Positions 1 to 15,679 of a stretch of 64,000 bases of DNA are shown in pieces. Below the pieces are notes generated by a model. The model saw nothing but the letters and a program-made list of their open reading frames with translations, was not told the origin of the DNA and searched no databases. A program made the translations under genes and the position numbers. Origin of the DNA: Deinococcus aetherius (lineage in GTDB: Bacteria > Deinococcota > Deinococci > Deinococcales > Deinococcaceae); assembly GCF_025997855.1 (NCBI RefSeq), contig NZ_AP026560.1, positions 894,001-958,000 of the forward strand, given 5' to 3'. Each line of letters opens with the position of its first letter. Within the stretch, counting starts at the first letter, position 1.

Positions 1-136
1 CCCCCTTGATCCTCCCGCCGAGTGAGGGCCCGGGATGGGGAGGGCAGCCGCTCGGGGTCGGCGTGCGCCCACCGCACCCCTCCACGGCATTGCCCCGATC
101 CCGGTCCGCCGGGCCCGTGGGGCACGCGGGGCCTGC

Positions 137-142
137 TATCCT
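137..142 (+). promoter_or_regulatory. putative -10 element of ndk
   Basis: A TATCCT hexamer lies ten bases before the ndk start codon and no clear Shine-Dalgarno follows it. This matches the TANNNT arrangement seen before many genes in this window. No convincing -35 box was seen. Confidence 0.35.
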
Positions 143-152
143 CGCGGGCGGT

Positions 153-569
153 ATGGAACGCACCTTTGCCATGATCAAGCCCGACGGCGTGCGCCGGGGC
201 CTCACGCCCGAGATCCTCGCCCGCATCCAGCGCAAGGGCTACCGCGTGGTCGGCCTCAAGCAGATGGTGATCGCCCGCGAGACGGCGGAAACCCACTACG
301 GCGAGCACCGCGAGCGCCCCTTCTTCGGCGAACTCGTGACGTTCATCACGGGCGGCCCGGTCGTCGCCATCGCCCTTGAGGGCGAGAACGTCATCTCCGG
401 CTGGCGGGCGATGATGGGCGCCACCAACCCGGCCAATGCCGCCCCCGGCACCATCCGCGCCGACTACGCCACCACGACCGGGGAGAACGTCACCCACGGA
501 AGCGACTCGCCCGAGAGTGCCGGGCGTGAACTCGGCCTGTTCTTCAAGCCGGAGGAACTGCTCGGCTGA
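153..569 (+). CDS. ndk: nucleoside diphosphate kinase
   Basis: This 138-residue cytoplasmic enzyme transfers the gamma phosphate of ATP to other NDPs through a phospho-histidine, balancing NTP and dNTP pools. The protein opens with [16 protein letters not shown], the typical NDK beginning. The catalytic histidine is H115 in the NVTHGSDS motif, and the C-terminal GLFFKPEEL is also typical. Length equals the usual family length. A longer open frame upstream has no homology, so the start is placed at the conserved MERTF. It stands alone, with a hairpin downstream. Family assignment is certain. Confidence 0.97.
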   Translation: MERTFAMIKPDGVRRGLTPEILARIQRKGYRVVGLKQMVIARETAETHYGEHRERPFFGELVTFITGGPVVAIALEGENVISGWRAMMGATNPANAAPGTIRADYATTTGENVTHGSDSPESAGRELGLFFKPEELLG

Positions 570-585
570 GCGCCCCCCCTTTCGA

Positions 586-622
586 GCCGCCCGCAGGCCC
601 CCTCACCCGGGACGCGGGCGGC
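586..622 (+). terminator. hairpin downstream of ndk
   Basis: GCCGCCCGC and GCGGGCGGC form a perfect nine-base-pair stem around a loop of about 19 bases. There is no proper U-tract, only a pyrimidine-rich stretch, so it is a possible rather than a strong intrinsic terminator. Confidence 0.45.
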
Positions 623-713
623 GTCTTCATCTTTGTTCATCTCTGAAGGTGACCTCCCGGTCAGGCTGCAAGGGAACGGTCAGAGAGAGGGGCTTACCCT
701 GCGGGGCGAGACC

Positions 714-1763
714 ATGCTGACCCCCCGCCTTGCCTCCCCCCTCCGCCCCGAGCTGCGCCGCAGCCGCCAGCGGTTGCTGTGGCTGCTGGGCGGGGCCTAC
801 CTGCTGTTCGCCGCCGTCACGGCCCTGCTCAATCCGCCCGGCGCCTTTCCGGGGGCGTACCAGACGCCCAAGTTCTGGATCGCGGGCGTCTTCGTGGTGG
901 TCTTGCTCTGCACGGCGCTGGCTCCCCGACACGTTCGCCGAGTCGGCGTGGGCGCGTTCATGGTCCTGACCCCGCTGCTGTGGCTGGAGGCAGGGCGGAT
1001 GACGTCGTCGGGCACCCTGCCCTTCGAGCTGACTGTGTGGTCGGCGGCCTTGGCCGGTGTGGCCCCCCTGCTGCTGGGCTCCGCGTGGGGGGGCGCGGCG
1101 GTCCTGGTCTTCCTGGCGGGGCTGAGCCTCGTGCTGCTGGAGGGGCCGACCCTCTCCCCGGCGCTGCTGGCCGCCTGGGTGGCGGGGGGGCTCGCCACGG
1201 GGGTCACGGCGGGCGTCTCGTTCGTCGCCGCCCGGCTCATCGAGGCCAACATCGCCCTGCACGAGCAGGCGAGCGCGCAGCTCCAGGCCGCCCGCTTCGA
1301 CGGCCTGACCCGGGTGCTGTGCCGCGCCGCGACCGAGGAGGAACTCGAAGACCGTCTGCGCCACGCCGCCGAGGCCCGGGCCCCCCTGAGCGTCGTCATG
1401 TGCGACATCGACCATTTCAAGGCCGTCAACGACCAGTACGGTCACCCGGCGGGCGACGACGTGCTGCGTGGCGTCGCCAAGCGGCTGCGCCGCACCGTGC
1501 GCGGCTCCGGCGGGCTGGTGGGGCGCTGGGGTGGCGAGGAGTTCCTGATCCTGCTCCCCGGCCTCGCCAAGCCCGAGGCCCAGGCCCTCGCCGAGCGCCT
1601 GCGCCAGAGCGTCGCCGCCTCGCCCGTCGCGGGCCTGCCCGTCACCGCCAGCCTCGGCGTCGCCTCCTACCGCCTCGCGGACGACACGGCGGACGCCCTG
1701 CTCGCCCGCGCGGACCAGGCCCTGTACGCGGCCAAACGGTCGGGGCGGAACAACGTGAAGTGA
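714..1763 (+). CDS. membrane-bound GGDEF diguanylate cyclase
   Basis: This 349-residue protein has about six predicted transmembrane helices in its first 190 residues, then a GGDEF domain that would make c-di-GMP from two GTP at the cytoplasmic face. The active-site signature is GGEEF at residues 273-277, and the metal/substrate motif CDIDHFKAVND precedes it. The product-inhibition site (RxxD, five residues before GGEEF) is missing: the sequence there is GSGG, so feedback control is probably lost. The start at MLTPRL is preferred over an in-frame start 27 codons upstream because the added residues look non-native. The input signal of the membrane part is unknown. It converges on the lipoprotein gene downstream. 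Confidence 0.88.
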   Translation: MLTPRLASPLRPELRRSRQRLLWLLGGAYLLFAAVTALLNPPGAFPGAYQTPKFWIAGVFVVVLLCTALAPRHVRRVGVGAFMVLTPLLWLEAGRMTSSGTLPFELTVWSAALAGVAPLLLGSAWGGAAVLVFLAGLSLVLLEGPTLSPALLAAWVAGGLATGVTAGVSFVAARLIEANIALHEQASAQLQAARFDGLTRVLCRAATEEELEDRLRHAAEARAPLSVVMCDIDHFKAVNDQYGHPAGDDVLRGVAKRLRRTVRGSGGLVGRWGGEEFLILLPGLAKPEAQALAERLRQSVAASPVAGLPVTASLGVASYRLADDTADALLARADQALYAAKRSGRNNVK

Positions 1764-1797
1764 TGAGGGGTCGGAGGCCCTGCCTCATCCCCATCAC
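1760..1797. terminator. possible hairpin between two convergent genes
   Basis: GTGAT plus GGGG pair with CCCC plus ATCAC with a two-base bulge. It lies exactly between the convergent GGDEF and lipoprotein stop codons, so it could end transcription from both sides. There is no U-tract. Confidence 0.3.
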
Positions 1798-1800
1798 TCA

Positions 1801-2289
1801 TCACTGTCCCCGGAAGGCGGGCAGCAGCGCCGGCTCCTCCCGGATGACGAAGCCCCGGGTCACGAGGCGCAGGCCCTCCGGCGTGCGGAGGATCAGCACC
1901 TCGGCGAGGCGGCCTCCCCGGGGTCTGAGCCCCTCGCCCTGGGGGGTGGAGACGGTGGCGGCGCCTTCCCCCGCCAGGCTGCGGGCGCTGAAGTCGGGGC
2001 CCTCCACCTCCAGGTCCCACGACAGGGAGCGGACGTTGCCGTCGAAACGGACGACCACCGCGCGGGCGGGGAGCGGCGGGCGGGAGGTCCAGGTGATGCG
2101 CCGCAGGCCGTTGCCGACGCGCTCGCGCCGGTCGGCCCGCGCGTCGTAGGTGCCGTTCACGGTGAAGAGGACCTGGGCGGTCAGGTCCTCCGCCGTGCCC
2201 CCCCGCGCGTCCGAGCGGCACCCGACGAGGCCCACGCCGAGCAGGGCGGTGAGGGCGAGCAGGGCGGGGACCGGGCGCGCGAACTTCAT
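1801..2289 (-). CDS. small predicted lipoprotein
   Basis: This is a 162-residue exported protein. [16 protein letters not shown] is followed by a lipobox-like LVGC at residues 20-23, so it is probably lipidated on the cysteine and anchored to a membrane. The rest is beta-rich and has no motif I recognise. The start is supported by a TACCCT hexamer seven bases upstream. It is divergent from the small membrane protein gene, with starts only about 35 bases apart. Function unknown. Confidence 0.75.
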   Translation of the reverse strand: MKFARPVPALLALTALLGVGLVGCRSDARGGTAEDLTAQVLFTVNGTYDARADRRERVGNGLRRITWTSRPPLPARAVVVRFDGNVRSLSWDLEVEGPDFSARSLAGEGAATVSTPQGEGLRPRGGRLAEVLILRTPEGLRLVTRGFVIREEPALLPAFRGQ

Positions 2290-2296
2290 CGCCGTC

Positions 2297-2302
2297 AGGG
2301 TA
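2297..2302 (-). promoter_or_regulatory. putative leaderless -10 element, lipoprotein gene
   Basis: Read on the minus strand the hexamer is TACCCT, seven bases before the ATG, with no ribosome-binding site between. This favours a leaderless transcript and supports the chosen start. Confidence 0.45.
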
Positions 2303-2323
2303 GCCCGGGGAGGCTGTGCGAGC

Positions 2324-2638
2324 ATGGGACATGTGGACCCCCACCGCCTCGCCCTTCTCCTGACCGCCGCCCTCATGGCCGGGCTCCTCACGCTGGGGCT
2401 GGGCCTGCAACTGGGGTGGCGGCTGACGGCACGCTGGGTCCACCACGCCCTCTTCTTCGTGGTTTGCGTGGGCGCGGGGCTCTCGGGGGTGCTCTCCGGC
2501 CCGCGCGGCCTCGCCCTGCTGCCTGCCTTGGGCCTGCTCCTGCTCATGCCGCGCACCCGGCCCGGGCGGGCGGGACACTGGCGGCTCGCGCTGTTGTGTG
2601 CGGCGGCCTTCGGGGCAGGGATGTGGGGGGCGTGGTGA
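2324..2638 (+). CDS. small integral membrane protein
   Basis: This 104-residue hydrophobic protein has about three to four predicted membrane helices ([18 protein letters not shown], a second at [17 protein letters not shown], a third at [14 protein letters not shown] and a weak C-terminal one). It has no catalytic motif. The start MGHVDPHR is chosen because the frame extension upstream overlaps the divergent lipoprotein. Function unknown. Confidence 0.6.
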   Translation: MGHVDPHRLALLLTAALMAGLLTLGLGLQLGWRLTARWVHHALFFVVCVGAGLSGVLSGPRGLALLPALGLLLLMPRTRPGRAGHWRLALLCAAAFGAGMWGAW

Positions 2639-2672
2639 GGGGCCGGGGGCACGCCGCCCTGTACCGCCGCGC

Positions 2673-2678
2673 TAGCCT
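2673..2678 (+). promoter_or_regulatory. putative leaderless -10 element, nitroreductase gene
   Basis: TAGCCT sits six bases before the ATG and no Shine-Dalgarno is present, the same geometry as before many other genes here. Confidence 0.5.
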
Positions 2679-2684
2679 GCACCC

Positions 2685-3515
<831 letters not shown>

Positions 3516-3615
3516 GGGCGGCCCTTTCCTAAACGAACGGTGTGCCCTTCTCCGCCCACCCCTCTCCCGTCTCCTCACGCCTCCTCCGCCACAATGCCCG
3601 GTGGAGGAGAGAACC

Positions 3616-4509
<894 letters not shown>

Positions 4510-4652
4510 GCGGCATGGGTGGAGGGGTGGAGCATGGGCGAGTGGGCCTGCCTCCACCCCTCTTCTGACCCAAGATGAGCCGTTAATCGGGGTTTTCCCT
4601 GCGCCCAAACCGTGCTTTTGGTACGGCGGAGCCTCGGTGGGCAGACGAGAGA

Positions 4653-5720
4653 ATGCCCGCCATGGCTGCTCTCCCCGTTGTCCGCTCGCTCGTCACCGGG
4701 CTTCCGCCCCACCGCGTCTCTCAGTCGGACATCCGCGAGGCGGCGCGCACCCTCTTTCCGCGCATGGCCGCCCGCCCGCACATGCTCGACGTGTTCGACA
4801 ACGCGCAGATCAAGTTCCGCGCCATCTCCCGCCCTCTGGAGTGGTACATGCAGCCGCGCGGCTTCGGCGAGAAGAATGCCGTCTTCGTCGAGGAAGCCCG
4901 CGCCCTGACCTCCCGGCTGGCCCGCGAGGCACTGGAACGGGCGGAGATCAAACCTGCCGACGTGGACGCCGTCGTCGTCGTGAACACCAGTGGCCTGAGC
5001 ACCCCCAGCCTCGACGCCTCCCTCATCGAGGCGCTGGGCCTGAACCGTCACGCCGCGCGCCTGCCCGTCTGGGGCCTGGGCTGCGCGGGGGGCGCGGCGG
5101 GCCTCGCGCGGGCCGCCGACCTCGTGCGCGCGGGGTACCAGAGCGTGCTGTACGTGGCGGTCGAGCTGTGTAGCCTAACCCTCGTGAAGGGCGACGAGTC
5201 CAAGAGCAACTTCGTGGGCACGGCCCTCTTCGCCGACGGCGGCGCGGCCCTCGTCGTGACGGCACAGGGCGTGCCCGGCCCGCCCCCGCTGCTCAGCCTC
5301 CACGGCGGTTACTCCACCCTGATCGAGGACTCCGAGGACATCATGGGCTGGAACGTGGTGGACGACGGCCTCAAGGTCCGCTTCTCCCGCGACATCCCCA
5401 CCCTCGTCCACTCCATGATGGCGGACAACGTCTCCGGCGCCCTCGCCGCCCACGGCTGGACGCGCGAGGAGGTGGGGACCTTCGTCGTCCACCCCGGCGG
5501 CGTGAAGGTCCTCGCCGCCTACGAGGACGCCCTGGACCTCCCCGAAGGAGCCCTGAACGCCAGCCGCCGCGTCTTGTGCCGCCACGGCAACATGAGCAGC
5601 GTGACCGTCCTCTTCGTGCTGGAGGAGACCCTGCGCGAAGGTCCCCAGGGCAAGGCCCTCCTGAGCGCGATGGGCCCGGGCTTCAGCGCGGAGCATGTGC
5701 TGATCGAGTTTCCGAGTTGA
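4653..5720 (+). CDS. type III polyketide synthase (chalcone synthase-like)
   Basis: This 355-residue thiolase-fold enzyme should condense an acyl-CoA starter with malonyl-CoA units to make an aromatic or pyrone product. The family catalytic triad is complete: C144 in [11 protein letters not shown]280 in [10 protein letters not shown] and N313 in RHGNMSS. Length is normal. A second in-frame ATG three codons in is also possible. No methyltransferase, oxidase or transport gene adjoins it, so the product cannot be guessed from context. A ketoacyl-ACP synthase III is excluded by the chalcone-synthase-type C-terminal part. Confidence 0.92.
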   Translation: MPAMAALPVVRSLVTGLPPHRVSQSDIREAARTLFPRMAARPHMLDVFDNAQIKFRAISRPLEWYMQPRGFGEKNAVFVEEARALTSRLAREALERAEIKPADVDAVVVVNTSGLSTPSLDASLIEALGLNRHAARLPVWGLGCAGGAAGLARAADLVRAGYQSVLYVAVELCSLTLVKGDESKSNFVGTALFADGGAALVVTAQGVPGPPPLLSLHGGYSTLIEDSEDIMGWNVVDDGLKVRFSRDIPTLVHSMMADNVSGALAAHGWTREEVGTFVVHPGGVKVLAAYEDALDLPEGALNASRRVLCRHGNMSSVTVLFVLEETLREGPQGKALLSAMGPGFSAEHVLIEFPS

Positions 5721-5916
5721 GGGCCCCTGGGTTTCTAGCTCCTCCCCCTTGACCTGTAGAGCCGCTTGCAGAGGGGGGAGGCCGGGTGGGGGTGAGCGGG
5801 CAGGACATTGGAGACAGGTGGAGGAACTCTTGCGCCCCCCTCATCCCCGAGCCACCCTTCTCCAACGCAAGTGGGGCAGGGCCTACCTCCTCACCCCGCC
5901 CCGCTCCTCCCGCGCC

Positions 5917-6261
5917 TCAGCTTCCCTGTTCCCCGTCCACCGTCTTCTCGGGGTTGGCGGCGGCGGCGCTCGCGGGCATTCCCTCGCTGTAGCCGCCGTA
6001 GCTCTGGGAGTCCGTCTCCACGCCGCCCGCTGGAGCGCTGGGCTGCCGCCCATCGTCGCTCACGGCCCCCTGATTGACGGGATCGTCCGCGCCCGCCCCC
6101 GCGTTCTCGTCACTGACGTGCTGGTAGATGCCGTCCTGGATGGCGTCACCCGTGCTCTTCTCGCCGCCCGTGTCCCAGTTGGGGTTCGTCTGCACCTGCT
6201 CCTGGGGCACGTTGTCCTGGGGTCCCGTTCCGCCCGAGCGGCCGTTCGTGCTGTCGTCCAT
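5917..6261 (-). CDS. hydrophilic low-complexity protein
   Basis: This 114-residue protein is rich in Gly, Asp, Gln, Ser and Pro and has no hydrophobic segment, so it is probably disordered (MDDSTNGRSGGTGPQDNVPQ at the start). The start is chosen for a strong GGAGA ribosome-binding site about six bases upstream. No domain is recognised. Such hydrophilic proteins in desiccation-tolerant bacteria are sometimes protective, but nothing here proves that. Confidence 0.6.
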   Translation of the reverse strand: MDDSTNGRSGGTGPQDNVPQEQVQTNPNWDTGGEKSTGDAIQDGIYQHVSDENAGAGADDPVNQGAVSDDGRQPSAPAGGVETDSQSYGGYSEGMPASAAAANPEKTVDGEQGS

Positions 6262-6549
6262 GTGCGTCTCCTTTCCCTCTTGGGGGGTGGTGCGGCTGGT
6301 GAGCGGGGCGGGGCCCAAAATTATGAAGCTCGCTCAGCGTACCCCGCCTCCCACCAGCCCGTGCCGAGGGTCAAGGGCGGCTCAAGCTGATCCGGGCGGG
6401 CCTTCCCCTCATCCGTCGCACCCGTGTTGTCTCCTAAGTGGTGACAGCGTGCCTGTGACGGTAACGGGAGGCGCCCAGCGGGCCGTCGCTTATGATGAAG
6501 GCACCAATCCCACCCCTGTGGGCTGCCCCCTTTGAGGGCAAGGAGGAGA

Positions 6550-9270
<2,721 letters not shown>

Positions 9271-9302
9271 GACTAGGCTAAAAATTATTAGTGCTATTCT
9301 AG

Positions 9303-9326
9303 ATAGGGGCGTTGTCCCCTATTTTT
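9303..9326 (+). terminator. intrinsic terminator after aconitase
   Basis: ATAGGGG and CCCCTAT form a perfect seven-base-pair stem with a six-base loop, directly followed by TTTTT. It marks the end of the aconitase transcript and the border where base composition drops sharply. Confidence 0.85.
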
Positions 9327-9328
9327 CT

Positions 9329-10075
9329 ATGGATACAACTCAACTCGTTACTTTGTTGGTGGCAATTGTGGCAGCCTTGTCTAGCGTTATTGCTGCCATT
9401 GTTGCATCCAGAAGTGGGGCGACAGTTAAACGATTGGAGGCTCAACTAGCTCGCCAAGTTAAGTTAATCGATAAATTCTCTGACTTTGTTACAGAGAGCC
9501 AGACACTTCTTTCTACATCGTTGGTAACGCATTATGAGTTCTTTGACAACGTAAAGTATTATAGAGACGCAGCTATTAATGATGAGTCGTTGACAAATGA
9601 GGCAGTAATAAATGATGAAATGACTGGCATAGTTTTACCAAATGGGGAACCTATAGAGACACACTTGTCGAGTATTTCGTTGGAGACGCTTAGTAATTCA
9701 CTCAAGGCGGAACAAACACAAATAAAAGGATTTCTTTACAAAAGAGTTATACCGGCCTCAGCATTCATATTGAATGAAATAAAATTCCTGTGGTTTTACA
9801 CCAAGCTCGGTAGTAATTATGCACCCATAGTGAGAATGCTTTCCAACAAGGAGAGAAGTCCCCGCTTTCTCATAATTGATTTATTCTCCCAAATTATTGA
9901 CGACAACAAGCGGCTAATAGCCTATGAGCTTGCCATCTTAAATTCACTTCCTCATGATGGGATGGAATTCAACTTTTCCAAGGAACAAGTAAATGGTCAT
10001 TGTCGTTTGTTAAATAGGTACGTTTCGAGCATAACGAGCTTCAATGCGTATGTAAGTAGTAAATTGCATCCGTAG
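9329..10075 (+). CDS. AT-rich orphan protein, N-terminal TM helix then coiled coil
   Basis: This 248-residue protein is unrecognised. Residues 6-25 (LVTLLVAIVAALSSVIAAIV) form one membrane helix. Residues 30-50 look like a short coiled coil (VKRLEAQLARQVKLIDKF), and the rest is helical and soluble. Codon and base use are far more AT-rich than both neighbours, so it was probably acquired recently. The ATG begins two bases after the aconitase terminator's U-tract, with no ribosome-binding site, so either it is leaderless from an unseen promoter or the true start is an internal codon. Membrane-anchored coiled-coil proteins occur among defence effectors, but no specific motif supports that. Confidence 0.6.
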   Translation: MDTTQLVTLLVAIVAALSSVIAAIVASRSGATVKRLEAQLARQVKLIDKFSDFVTESQTLLSTSLVTHYEFFDNVKYYRDAAINDESLTNEAVINDEMTGIVLPNGEPIETHLSSISLETLSNSLKAEQTQIKGFLYKRVIPASAFILNEIKFLWFYTKLGSNYAPIVRMLSNKERSPRFLIIDLFSQIIDDNKRLIAYELAILNSLPHDGMEFNFSKEQVNGHCRLLNRYVSSITSFNAYVSSKLHP

Positions 10076-10181
10076 CATTAGGGCGTCGAAACTATTATTA
10101 CAGAGAACGTGTCTAGCTTGTTGCCGAATCCGTTCTGCTCTTAATAACCTCACGATGGGGAAGGGCGATGTTTCGTGTTCT

Positions 10182-10613
10182 CTACGGGTGAACGACAATC
10201 CCCGCCACGTCCTTGCCCAGCCCTTTGAAGTCCCTGGGATTCAGGGTGACCAGCGCGGCGGCCCCGGCGCTAACGGCCGCCAGGGCGATCAGGGCGTCGA
10301 AGATGATGCTGCCCGGCAGACCGCCATCCACACAGCGCCGCATAGCGGCGAAGTACAGGGAGGGGTCTAGCGTCACCTTGGTCATGTTCGCGGTGGCGGC
10401 TTCGAGCAGTCGTGTGGCGTCCGCAGGCTGGATGCCCAGTCGCGGGTGAACGGTCAGGACTTTGTAGGTCTCGGCCAGAGTGTGCGTGCTGATGCCCAGG
10501 GCAGAGGCCGCCCCCCTCTGGGTCGTGGCCCACCCGTGCCGGGGATGATCGGGGAAGAGGGCGGCGACGAGCGTGCTGGTGTCGAAGAACGTCAGGGCGG
10601 GGGTGCTCACCAC
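10182..10613 (-). CDS. PIN-domain toxin (VapC-like)
   Basis: This 143-residue PIN-fold ribonuclease toxin would cleave RNA when freed from its antitoxin. The acidic metal-binding residues appear as FFDTSTLVAALF (first Asp), TLAETYKVL (Glu), FDALIALAA (Asp) and VTLNPRDFKGL (Asp/Asn near the end), the normal PIN order. Its GTG start overlaps the last bases of the antitoxin gene, so the two are translationally coupled. It lies in an accessory patch between aconitase and the protease. Confidence 0.87.
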   Translation of the reverse strand: MVSTPALTFFDTSTLVAALFPDHPRHGWATTQRGAASALGISTHTLAETYKVLTVHPRLGIQPADATRLLEAATANMTKVTLDPSLYFAAMRRCVDGGLPGSIIFDALIALAAVSAGAAALVTLNPRDFKGLGKDVAGIVVHP

Positions 10614-10882
10614 TTGAGTAGCTCCGCCGCGCGGTCCTCGCGGATGTCGCGCACCGGGTCGAAGTCGGCTGGGAGGGGCACGGACTGGGAGAAATGGATG
10701 GTGGGCCAGCCGTGTTCGTCGTACCTGATCTCGTAGGGCCTCGCCTCGGCCTCCAGCGTAAGGGTCCGGTTCTTCAGGTTGGCCCGGAGCTTACTCCCCG
10801 CGTGGAGGTTCAGGGCTTCCCGGACTTTCTTAGGGATGACCACACGTCCGAATTTGTCCATTTCCAATTCAAAGTGTGACAT
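10607..10882 (-). CDS. AbrB/MazE-like antitoxin
   Basis: This 91-residue protein has a swapped-hairpin AbrB DNA-binding domain at its N-terminus (DKFGRVVIPKKVREALNLHAG) and a C-terminal tail with FDPVRDIREDRAAELL that probably wraps the toxin. It should neutralise the downstream PIN toxin and repress the operon. It overlaps the toxin gene by seven bases. A TAAAGT hexamer six bases before its ATG marks a leaderless promoter. Confidence 0.85.
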   Translation of the reverse strand: MSHFELEMDKFGRVVIPKKVREALNLHAGSKLRANLKNRTLTLEAEARPYEIRYDEHGWPTIHFSQSVPLPADFDPVRDIREDRAAELLKW

Positions 10883-10888
10883 GGCAAA

Positions 10889-10894
10889 ACTTTA
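10889..10894 (-). promoter_or_regulatory. putative leaderless -10 element of the toxin-antitoxin operon
   Basis: On the minus strand the hexamer reads TAAAGT, six bases before the antitoxin ATG, without a ribosome-binding site. Confidence 0.5.
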
Positions 10895-10936
10895 TGGAAG
10901 TGGCAATGCTGGTTGGTGAGGGGTCGTCCGGTGGCC

Positions 10937-11023
10937 TTACAGACCCATCCCCTCGTACACTTCGTCCAGCCTCAACTCCACGCCCAGGCAGGGCAGCCGC
11001 ACACCGTCCTGCACCATCTCCAA
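10937..11023 (-). pseudogene. C-terminal tail of a lost Uma2-family gene
   Basis: Minus-strand translation gives about 27 residues between two stops, including [20 protein letters not shown]. It aligns closely with the end of the adjacent intact Uma2 protein ([20 protein letters not shown]). It has no start and no upstream domain, so it is the remnant of a second, related gene, left by deletion after a tandem arrangement. Confidence 0.7.
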
Positions 11024-11033
11024 TTACCATCAA

Positions 11034-11621
11034 TCAGAGGTCGATGCCCTCGTAGATGTCGGAGAGAGCCAGCGGAACGTTCAAACACGGCAACCTCAAC
11101 TCCCCTTCCTCCTCCGCGTACTGCTCGTCCCACCTGTCGCCGTCCCTGACGTACAGGCGGGCGGCGCGAGTCGCCGTGTCCACCAGCAGGTAGCCCCGCA
11201 CGCTGGGGAGGGTCGTGTAGGCGAACAGCTTCTCGCGGCGGTCCGGATCGCGGATGCTGGGGCTCAGGACTTCTACGACGAGACACGGCGAGGGGAGGAA
11301 GGTGGCGGCGGCGTCCACCGGGTCGCAGGTCAGGACCAGATCGGGATAGTAGTACCGGGTGAAGCGAGGCTGCGACAGCCGCACGCGCATGTCGCTCTGG
11401 TACAGGCGGCAGCCCTGCCGGAGGGCGACTCGGTGCAGCGCCGAGCCGATGTTCATGCAGATCAGCCCGTGTCTGCTGGCTGCGCCCGCCTGCGCGTTCG
11501 GGGTGTCCTCGCCGTGCAGGGCATAGACGAAACCATCTATGTACTCCCGCCTGAAGGGGCTGAGTTCCTCCGTGCGAAGGTACTCCTCCTCGCTGATCTT
11601 GCGCAGGGCCGGGTCGCTCAT
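11034..11621 (-). CDS. Uma2-family (DUF820) restriction-endonuclease-fold protein
   Basis: This 195-residue protein belongs to the Uma2/DUF820 family of PD-(D/E)xK-fold putative nucleases, expanded in cyanobacteria and Deinococcus. The fold core is visible: [12 protein letters not shown] (Asp), then [20 protein letters not shown] (Glu...Lys-like). The N-terminal [21 protein letters not shown] is the typical family opening. A TACCAT hexamer six bases upstream sets the start. Family function is not established. Its frequent spread in mobile regions agrees with the accessory patch here. Confidence 0.85.
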   Translation of the reverse strand: MSDPALRKISEEEYLRTEELSPFRREYIDGFVYALHGEDTPNAQAGAASRHGLICMNIGSALHRVALRQGCRLYQSDMRVRLSQPRFTRYYYPDLVLTCDPVDAAATFLPSPCLVVEVLSPSIRDPDRREKLFAYTTLPSVRGYLLVDTATRAARLYVRDGDRWDEQYAEEEGELRLPCLNVPLALSDIYEGIDL

Positions 11622-11627
11622 GCGGCT

Positions 11628-11633
11628 ATGGTA
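11628..11633 (-). promoter_or_regulatory. putative leaderless -10 element, Uma2 gene
   Basis: Minus-strand TACCAT, six bases before the ATG and without a ribosome-binding site. Confidence 0.45.
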
Positions 11634-11720
11634 CGCGGGGCCGTTGCGCACCCCCACCGGATGAGGGCTGTGCGGATCGGTCCTCAGTCTGCCGTCAGGT
11701 GGATGGGGTATCACGAGCGG

Positions 11721-13067
<1,347 letters not shown>

Positions 13068-13101
13068 GTCGGGAGGGTCGGCACGACCGGCCCACAACGT
13101 G

Positions 13102-13134
13102 AGCGGTGGACCGTCCAGAGGGAGGTCCACCGCT
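13102..13134. terminator. hairpin between convergent genes
   Basis: AGCGGTGGACC pairs perfectly with GGTCCACCGCT (11 base pairs) across an 11-base loop, between the protease stop and the convergent membrane-protein stop. There is no U-tract, but stem strength and position suggest a shared terminator. Confidence 0.55.
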
Positions 13135-13154
13135 CGCCGCGTTCCCTGGAGGAG

Positions 13155-13430
13155 TTACTTGCGGCGCACCCGCTCGGACGCGAGTTCGCTCTGCGGTATG
13201 AGCAGGCCGTGCAGCAGCAGCGCGAAGACGACGAGGCCGTGCACGACGAGCAGGCCGAACAGCGCCGCGCCCGGCTGGGTCGCGTGGCCGTAGGCCCCCA
13301 CGAGCTGAAACAGGATCAGGGTCAGCAGCACGCGCGGGCGGCGCTCCGGGAATCGCAGGTAGGCGTAGGTGCCCGCCCCCATGCTGAACAGGAGGGGCAG
13401 AACGAGCGCGTTAAGGATGTCTTGACCCAT
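13155..13430 (-). CDS. small membrane protein
   Basis: This 91-residue protein has three predicted membrane helices: ILNALVLPLLFSMGAGTYAY, VLLTLILFQLVGAYGH and ALFGLLVVHGLVVFALLL. The C-terminal tail is basic. No family is recognised and no catalytic residue stands out. It is a single gene converging on the protease. Confidence 0.6.
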   Translation of the reverse strand: MGQDILNALVLPLLFSMGAGTYAYLRFPERRPRVLLTLILFQLVGAYGHATQPGAALFGLLVVHGLVVFALLLHGLLIPQSELASERVRRK

Positions 13431-13518
13431 GCCTCATCTTGCTTGAAACGGGTGGAAAAGGCGAGATGTACCTAGACGGGTCACGCCTTCGTCTGACAGC
13501 GGTCTTACAAAGGGGGCG

Positions 13519-15383
<1,865 letters not shown>

Positions 15384-15389
15384 GGGCGG

Positions 15390-15395
15390 AGTGTA
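15390..15395 (-). promoter_or_regulatory. putative leaderless -10 element, P-loop/epimerase operon
   Basis: Minus-strand TACACT lies six bases before the ATG, without a ribosome-binding site. Confidence 0.5.
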
Positions 15396-15504
15396 GGGTG
15401 TCGGGCAGCCTTAAGGCTGGCGTAAGGTTCAGTCAACCTGGGGTGAGCCCGGAAAATCACATTGTGGGGGCGACGTTTCTAGACTTTTCTCGGAGGATCG
15501 ACAC

Positions 15505-15639
15505 ATGGCCCGACTGCAAGGAACCGGTGGCGGCGGCGGCAGAACCGCCTTCCTGATTATCTTGATTCTGATCGTTCTTTTCCTGCTCGCCTACTTCCTG
15601 TATCTCAAGCCGCAGGGCATCCTGAACCTCGGCTTCTGA
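15505..15639 (+). CDS. 44-residue single-pass membrane peptide
   Basis: The short reading frame encodes [13 protein letters not shown], then one membrane helix ([20 protein letters not shown]) and a short tail [12 protein letters not shown] clean GGAGGA ribosome-binding site is eight bases upstream, so it is probably translated. It lies 40 bases before the PRC-barrel gene in the same direction, so the two are probably cotranscribed. The glycine-rich head could be cytoplasmic. Function unknown. Its small size makes it easy to miss in automatic annotation. Confidence 0.7.
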   Translation: MARLQGTGGGGGRTAFLIILILIVLFLLAYFLYLKPQGILNLGF

Positions 15640-15679
15640 AGCGGGCCTTTCCGGTCACCACCCGAAACGGAGTCTATTC

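Noticed and set aside
10972..11286. 104-codon minus-strand frame over the Uma2 end
   Set aside because: It is out of frame with both the intact Uma2 gene and the tail remnant and is Arg/Gly/Pro-rich.
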